From: Deltaproteobacteria bacterium
GTDB taxonomy: Bacteria > Myxococcota > XYA12-FULL-58-9 > JABJBS01
Assembly (NCBI GenBank): GCA_018668695.1
Contig: JABJBS010000377.1
Span: 1 to 48,241, forward strand
Reading direction: 5' to 3'
DNA length: 48,241 nucleotides
Notes under the pieces: generated by a model
The model's database searches: none
What the model saw: only the letters and a program-made list of their open reading frames with translations
Told to the model about the DNA's origin: nothing
Made by a program: the position numbers and the translations under genes
Shown: piece after piece, positions 46,310 through 48,241 of the stretch
Layout: the number at the start of each line of letters is the position of its first letter
How positions within the stretch are numbered: position 1 is the stretch's first letter

Positions 46310-47643
46310 ATACGCTTCACCTCGCAGTCCTCGTTATAGGTTCCAGCCTGATCGGTGGTTGTTACTCCCCTTTGGCTCTATCCAAGGCAGACCTTACCGC
46401 TCAGGCGCAAAAGGAGCTTAGGCAAGAGCAAACACGGGCTTTTGATACACTGCAAACTCAAGGATCAAGTGTAACGCTCTCGGTCGAACAGGCCATGCAG
46501 CTGGCGCTTGAAACAAGCACCAATATCAAGGTTCGCCAAGCTTCACTTGCGTTTGCCAACGCAAAAATCTCCGAAGCAACTCAAATTCGGAATCCTGAAA
46601 TTCGCTACTCTCAGGAAAAAATCGAAAATGGTTTTGGTGATGATTCCCGTATGGATGTTGAATTTCGAGTTCGCCCACCAAGGCCTGGTGAACTCGGCGC
46701 TAAAAAAGCGATAGCACAAGCATCAAGCCGGTCCGCTGAAGCCTCGCTCAAGCGCGAACGCGCCAAAGCCAAGTCCAGAGTACGGACTCTTTTTCGCGAG
46801 ATTGGGTTTGTAAACGAGGAAATCATCGCCTCTGAAAAATCACTCGAGAAGCGCAAGCAACTCGTTGACTTAGCAAGCCTACGAACCAAGCGCGCCTTGG
46901 GGACACAAATTGATGTGGCGCTGGCGCAAGTGGCCTATCACGATGCCAAACAGGATTTAACGGAGCTTACCGCAGAGTTTGATATTCTCAACAAACAGCT
47001 GCTTCGCCTCGTCGGCTTGCCCCAAGATATTGAACTGAAGCTTGAGCAAGAAGCTCTGAGCCAGCTTAAGGTTGAGGAGCTTGCACCCGTGGCAGTTTAT
47101 ATCGAAAAGGCGCTGACTAACCGCTTTGAACTCGATATTGCAGCCTCTCGAATCGACGCCGCCAAAGCGCAAACGTATCTACAAAAAGCCGAAGCGTGGC
47201 CGTGGTTTTCTCACATTAAAGTCGGCTACGAGATGAAGCCTGACAATGATTTTTCGGGTGCAGTTACCGGAGGCGTGGCCCTTGAGATTCCGCTTTTTAG
47301 TCTCAATGGCGGCGGCATCGAAGTCGCTCAAACGCGCGAGTCTGTTCGGCGTACCGAATACGAGCTGCAAGTAGAAAATATCGTGGCGGAAGTGCAGCAG
47401 CAGTACCGCCAGGTGCAAAGAGCTGCGCAAGCACTTATCACTCTGCGTGATGGCTCTAAGGTTGCGGCAGAAGCAGCCACAGAAGCAGCACGCGCAGCGA
47501 TGAACGCAGGTCAGGTTGTTGTTCAAGAGCTTGCCCTCATTGAAGAGCGCTCCGCTTCTACCCACCGTCAGTGGCTCCGGGCCCTGCGACGATACCACCG
47601 AGAACTCACCCAACTCTTCGAGCGCATTGCTCCCGCCGATTAA
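46297..47643 (+). CDS. TolC-family outer-membrane efflux lipoprotein
   Basis: 448 residues from the ATG at 46297; a TTG at 46282 is the alternative. A lipoprotein signal LHLAVLVIGSSLIGG-C precedes two OEP repeats: VEQAMQLALETSTNIKVRQA to LASLRTKRALGTQIDVALAQ, then YIEKALTNRFELDIAASRID to VQRAAQALITLRDGSKVAAE. The paired long helices and the QQYRQVQRAAQ zone are typical of the TolC/CusC fold. Partner adaptor: the HlyD fusion just upstream. No ABC, MFS or RND transporter is adjacent; DUF4956 is the only inner-membrane candidate in the operon. Confidence 0.93.
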   Translation: MAQINTLHLAVLVIGSSLIGGCYSPLALSKADLTAQAQKELRQEQTRAFDTLQTQGSSVTLSVEQAMQLALETSTNIKVRQASLAFANAKISEATQIRNPEIRYSQEKIENGFGDDSRMDVEFRVRPPRPGELGAKKAIAQASSRSAEASLKRERAKAKSRVRTLFREIGFVNEEIIASEKSLEKRKQLVDLASLRTKRALGTQIDVALAQVAYHDAKQDLTELTAEFDILNKQLLRLVGLPQDIELKLEQEALSQLKVEELAPVAVYIEKALTNRFELDIAASRIDAAKAQTYLQKAEAWPWFSHIKVGYEMKPDNDFSGAVTGGVALEIPLFSLNGGGIEVAQTRESVRRTEYELQVENIVAEVQQQYRQVQRAAQALITLRDGSKVAAEAATEAARAAMNAGQVVVQELALIEERSASTHRQWLRALRRYHRELTQLFERIAPAD

Positions 47644-47797
47644 GAGCAGGCCTATCCTCTGTGGGCCAATGTAAACAAACTAAAGAGATCTATTGCGAAA
47701 CTATTGAGCCCCAATAGCTCTTTAGCAAATTTGTAGAATCGACCCCCAAGCCGCGCTAAAATCCCATGACGACATTCACTTTGAACGGGGTTGCTTC

Positions 47798-48241
47798 ATG
47801 AGAAGAGCATGTATCTACAAGTCGGTTGGGATTCTATTTATTTTAAGTATGGTCACGGCCTGTAACAGCGACTCTGAACCCGCTGAGGCTGATGCCAGTG
47901 ATGTGTCTGACGCCAGTGATCCTTCGGATTCAACAGATCCGGCAGATGCAAGCGACCCAAGCAATACCTCAGATCTGGGCTACCCCGATTTAGCAAGCGT
48001 CTATGCCAAAGACAGAGTCTTGGAAGTTCAAGTCAGTATCCCCGAAGACGATTGGAACCAATTGCGATTTGAGCGCCGTTCCATGACGGGAATTTTTGGC
48101 GACAATTGCGAGCAAGGCATTGGTCTCGGTGAAACACCCTACAACTACTATCCAGCCTCGGTGACCGTAGACGACACCGTACTCGACAACATCGGTGTGC
48201 GAACCAAAGGGCTACTTGGCTCCATCAACCCCGCTCGGCCA
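47798..48241 (+). CDS. CotH-kinase-family lipoprotein (second copy, N-terminal part, runs off right edge)
   Basis: 148 codons visible. ATG at 47798 with GGGG about 8 nt upstream. Signal YKSVGILFILSMVTA-C gives a lipoprotein, followed by an Asp/Ser/Ala/Thr-rich linker (DASDVSDASDPSDSTDPADA). The CotH N-terminus follows: VLEVQVSIPEDDWNQLRFER and TVDDTVLDNIGVRTKGLLGS. The kinase active site lies beyond the window, so catalytic residues cannot be checked. It is 154 nt after the TolC-like gene in the same direction and probably part of the same system. Confidence 0.88.
   Translation, partial: MRRACIYKSVGILFILSMVTACNSDSEPAEADASDVSDASDPSDSTDPADASDPSNTSDLGYPDLASVYAKDRVLEVQVSIPEDDWNQLRFERRSMTGIFGDNCEQGIGLGETPYNYYPASVTVDDTVLDNIGVRTKGLLGSINPARP

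Overview
The window reads as a chromosomal segment of a Gram-negative, motile bacterium, most likely a Myxococcota or related former deltaproteobacterium from an aquatic habitat. The evidence is indirect: many large lipoproteins with acidic Ser/Thr/Asp-rich linkers, a Myxococcus-type Cys-rich repeat (CGNG...E.CDG), a C-terminal tail like the MYXO-CTERM sorting signal, a histone-H1-like Lys/Ala tail, lamin-tail and CotH lipoproteins, and abundant c-di-GMP, cAMP and chemotaxis-type signalling. No phage, insertion sequence, CRISPR array or rRNA was seen. One tRNA gene is present.

Layout. 1-3452 (minus): tRNA-Gln, prs, rplY and pth in the common order, then the 5' two thirds or so of a membrane pyrophosphatase gene that runs off the left edge. 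3728-6304 (plus): a degenerate receiver-PilZ protein and a secreted gamma-glutamyltransferase, closed by a strong bidirectional terminator. 6381-11977 (minus): a giant VolA-type lipase-like lipoprotein without the nucleophile serine, and a chemotaxis receptor. 12394-14252 (plus): an outer-membrane porin and a short PstS-like protein. 14451-15898: a CheY-like regulator, a small coiled-coil protein (minus) and hpf with a hairpin in its leader. 15928-19647 (plus): a tight three-gene glycan cassette (flavin oxidoreductase, WaaP-like kinase, GT22-like mannosyltransferase). 19603-22735 (minus): argH-yajQ-dinB. 22817-25573 (plus): an HpnN-like RND exporter. 25560-29074 (minus): an MshEN-CheX fusion and clpB.

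29154-32732 is a fatty-acid desaturation module. A DesT/FabR-like TetR repressor with an H1-like tail is divergent from a ferredoxin-reductase/[2Fe-2S] protein and a membrane desaturase. Two copies of GTGTA-N6-TACAC, one in front of each transcription unit, are good operator candidates. 32748-37425 pairs FHA and MBL-hydrolase genes with a divergent 7TMR hybrid kinase ending in an adenylate-cyclase domain. 37439-42556 is a run of surface or secreted proteins: a propeller-like protein with a MYXO-CTERM-like tail, a metallophosphatase lipoprotein, a CotH-kinase lipoprotein, a 29-residue membrane peptide and a lamin-tail lipoprotein.

The most interesting region is 42809-48241. A VTC-type polyphosphate-polymerase-like gene, a DUF4956 membrane protein, an HlyD adaptor fused to a propeller-like domain, and a TolC-like lipoprotein are packed with overlaps or a 1-nt gap. 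A second CotH lipoprotein follows and runs off the right edge. This looks like an envelope-spanning machine built around a VTC/DUF4956/CotH core; no standard inner-membrane transporter for the HlyD/TolC pair is visible. Its function is not known from the sequence alone.
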